From Chloroflexota bacterium (lineage in GTDB: Bacteria; Chloroflexota; JAHJIN01), in assembly GCA_018823415.1 (NCBI GenBank), contig JAHJIN010000501.1, positions 1-64,000 of the forward strand: DNA of 64,000 nucleotides, in the 5' to 3' direction. Numbering within the stretch: the stretch's first letter is position 1; each line of letters opens with the position of its first letter. Below are positions 62,427 to 64,000 of the stretch, piece after piece. A program made the translations under genes and the position numbers. The notes beneath the pieces are model-generated. The model saw only the letters and a program-made list of their open reading frames with translations, did no database searches and was not told where the DNA came from.

Positions 62427-63503
62427 ATGACGACCAACACACAGGCCCGGTCCGACGAGCGCGTGGTGCGAATTGGCCTGATCAGAGGGCTGTTCCGGCG
62501 CGTCGAGATTGGGGCCATCATTGGCGCTGTGGTAGTGTGGTGCCTGTTTGCGGCAGTGGCGCCGGAGAACTGGATCAGCGTGACCGGTGTGGCGCGCATC
62601 CTGGACCCGGCCTCTACCCTGGGGATCATGGCCATTGGCGTGGCACTGCTCATGATCGGCGGCGAGTTTGACCTGTCTACCGGCGTCATGACCGGGACCA
62701 CCGGGCTGGTGGCTGGCCTGTTGGCCACCCGGTTGGGCGTCAACCTGTGGGTGGCCATGCTGGCAGCGCTCGTCTTTGCCCTGGCCGTGGGCTATATCAA
62801 CGGCGTCATGGTGAACCGCACCGGGCTACCCAGCTTTATCGTGACCTTGGCGACCTTTTTTGTGCTGCGCGGGGCCAACGTGGGCGTCACCCGAATGGTG
62901 ACCGAGCAAGTCTATGTGGGCGGCATTGACAAAGCCGAGGGATTTGAATTGGCCCGGGCCTTTTTCAACACGGGCATTGATATATTCGGGATCGAGTTCA
63001 GGAGTGCGATCATCTGGTGGGTAGTCATTGCGCTCATTGCCACGTGGATCCTGTTACGCACCAAGTATGGGAGCTGGATATTTGCCACAGGCGGCGATGC
63101 CAATGCCGCTCGCAATGTGGGGGTGCCAGCCAATCGAGTCAAGGTCGCCCTGTTCATGACCACGGCCGGCTGTGCGTGGCTGGTGGGCATGATGAACATT
63201 GTGCGGCTGCGCTCGGCCGTCGCCAGCCAGGGTATCGGCCAAGAGTTTGTCTATATCATTGCGGCAACCATCGGGGGTTGCTTGCTGACTGGCGGTTATG
63301 GTTCGGTGATTGGCGCCTCCATCGGCGCCGTGATCTTTGGCATGGCCCAGGTAGGCATCGTCTTTGCCGGCTGGGATACCGACTGGTTCTATAGCTTTTT
63401 GGGCATCATGCTGCTCGCCGCCGTGCTGGTGAACAACTATACGCGGCGTCACGCCGAGCAGATCAGTGTCGCCGCCGCCAAAGCCCGGACGGAGGGAGAG
63501 TGA
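62427..63503 (+). CDS. Sugar ABC transporter permease (RbsC-like)
   Basis: 358 residues, about ten hydrophobic segments, BPD_transp_2 family. IGVALLMIGGEFDLSTGVMTG is the family signature, followed by ALAVGYINGVMVNRTGLPSFIVTLATFFVLRG; ATGGDANAARNVGVPANRVK is the cytoplasmic loop contacting the ATPase. ATG at 62427 with GGAGGTTGGCCT upstream. It belongs to the CUT2 subfamily, which normally uses one ATPase with two nucleotide-binding domains. Confidence 0.93.
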   Translation: MTTNTQARSDERVVRIGLIRGLFRRVEIGAIIGAVVVWCLFAAVAPENWISVTGVARILDPASTLGIMAIGVALLMIGGEFDLSTGVMTGTTGLVAGLLATRLGVNLWVAMLAALVFALAVGYINGVMVNRTGLPSFIVTLATFFVLRGANVGVTRMVTEQVYVGGIDKAEGFELARAFFNTGIDIFGIEFRSAIIWWVVIALIATWILLRTKYGSWIFATGGDANAARNVGVPANRVKVALFMTTAGCAWLVGMMNIVRLRSAVASQGIGQEFVYIIAATIGGCLLTGGYGSVIGASIGAVIFGMAQVGIVFAGWDTDWFYSFLGIMLLAAVLVNNYTRRHAEQISVAAAKARTEGE

Positions 63504-63506
63504 CAC

Positions 63507-64000
63507 ATGGCCGAACCGATCTTGGAAGTCCGCAATGTCACCAAGATGTTTGGCAGCGTCATCGCGTTGAGCGACGTATCGGCCCAGGTCTACCCCGGCC
63601 AGGTGACGTGTTTGCTGGGCGATAATGGCGCCGGCAAATCGACCCTGATCAAGATCTTTGCCGGGGTTCACCAGCCCACCGAGGGCGATTATCTGTTCGA
63701 GGGCCAAAAGGTCACCTTTAACTCGCCGCGCGACGCGCTGAACATGGGCATTGCCACCGTGTACCAGGACCTATCGCTCATCCCCCTCATGCCCATCTGG
63801 CGCAACTTTTTCCTGGGGTCCGAGCCGGAAAAGGGTTGGGGGCCGTTCAAGCGCTATGACACGGTTCTGGCCAAACGCACGGTGCGCCAGGAAATGAGCA
63901 AGATGGGCATCGACATCCGCGATCCCGACCAGCCGGTGGGCACCATGTCGGGCGGCGAGCGTCAATCCATCGCCATCAGTCGGGCCATCTATTTTGGGGC
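63507..64000 (+). CDS. Sugar ABC transporter ATP-binding protein, N-terminal part (partial)
   Basis: The window ends after 164 codons. Walker A is [15 protein letters not shown]-loop TVYQDLSL, and the LSGGQ-like signature [14 protein letters not shown] is close to the edge. It is the first or only ATPase half of a CUT2 sugar importer. It starts 4 bases after the permease stop, so translation is probably coupled. Its second domain, if present, lies outside. Confidence 0.93.
   Translation, partial: MAEPILEVRNVTKMFGSVIALSDVSAQVYPGQVTCLLGDNGAGKSTLIKIFAGVHQPTEGDYLFEGQKVTFNSPRDALNMGIATVYQDLSLIPLMPIWRNFFLGSEPEKGWGPFKRYDTVLAKRTVRQEMSKMGIDIRDPDQPVGTMSGGERQSIAISRAIYFG

Overview
The window is high-GC DNA, almost fully coding, with Shine-Dalgarno-led genes and promoters close to the TTGACA-N17-TATAAT consensus. 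The gene content suggests a Chloroflexota bacterium, perhaps of the Anaerolineae/Caldilineae type. Supporting signs are lipoproteins with long Pro/Thr linkers, GT39 membrane mannosyltransferase-like proteins with C-terminal beta domains, a zinc-type S14, and one uninterrupted str-S10-spc-alpha superoperon preceded by tpiA. The phylum is an inference from style and content. No 16S rRNA gene is present to confirm it, and I found no tRNA, rRNA, CRISPR array or insertion sequence. No gene-free stretch exceeds 300 bases; the longest, between 59886 and 60128, is a divergent promoter region.

Layout. 1-7092 (minus): a partial AI-2E-type permease, an MFS transporter, a lipoate-protein ligase, RadC, TrpS and a GH2 beta-mannosidase-like enzyme. 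The last is translationally coupled to a response regulator with a degenerate GGDEF domain (to 8021). 8101-16303 (minus): an exopolysaccharide module. It comprises a CpsB-type phosphatase, RmlA, a B12-binding radical SAM protein, a PHP phosphoesterase, two small paralogous unknown proteins, RmlB, a DNA glycosylase and a BY-type tyrosine kinase. Clear promoters stand ahead of cpsB and of the kinase. 16321-16968: a transaldolase-like aldolase.

17004-39326 (minus): thirty ribosomal protein genes with fusA, tuf, secY, adk, map, rpoA and truA, starting at a perfect consensus promoter and ending at an intrinsic terminator. infA is missing from its usual slot. The EF-Tu in this operon has a highly aberrant switch I. 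S17 carries a 14-residue acidic tandem repeat. Two spacers, ahead of rplP and rplE, share a conserved stem-loop. tpiA lies just upstream with its own promoter.

40224-52206: a zinc-peptidase-like lipoprotein and two tandem GT39-type membrane glycosyltransferases (minus), then two paralogous Pro/Thr-rich lipoproteins, a class A penicillin-binding protein with extra C-terminal domains and a saccharopine-dehydrogenase-like protein (plus). 52299-57044: a GNAT acetyltransferase, a secreted repeat protein, a STAS-domain protein with a perfect promoter, and a GH35 beta-galactosidase. 57100-59886 (minus): a GT4 glycosyltransferase and a GT-B-like protein I cannot name. 60020-64000 (plus): a LacI-family regulator flanked by two copies of a palindromic operator, followed by a sugar ABC importer (binding protein, permease, start of the ATPase).

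The genes together describe a heterotrophic, polysaccharide-handling cell: extracellular polymer synthesis, glycan hydrolases and a LacI-controlled sugar importer around a translation core. I see no defence island or other clearly new multi-gene system. The strongest candidates for something undescribed are the altered EF-Tu switch I, the duplicated RNA element in the ribosomal operon, the tandem small paralogues in the polysaccharide operon and the S17 tail.
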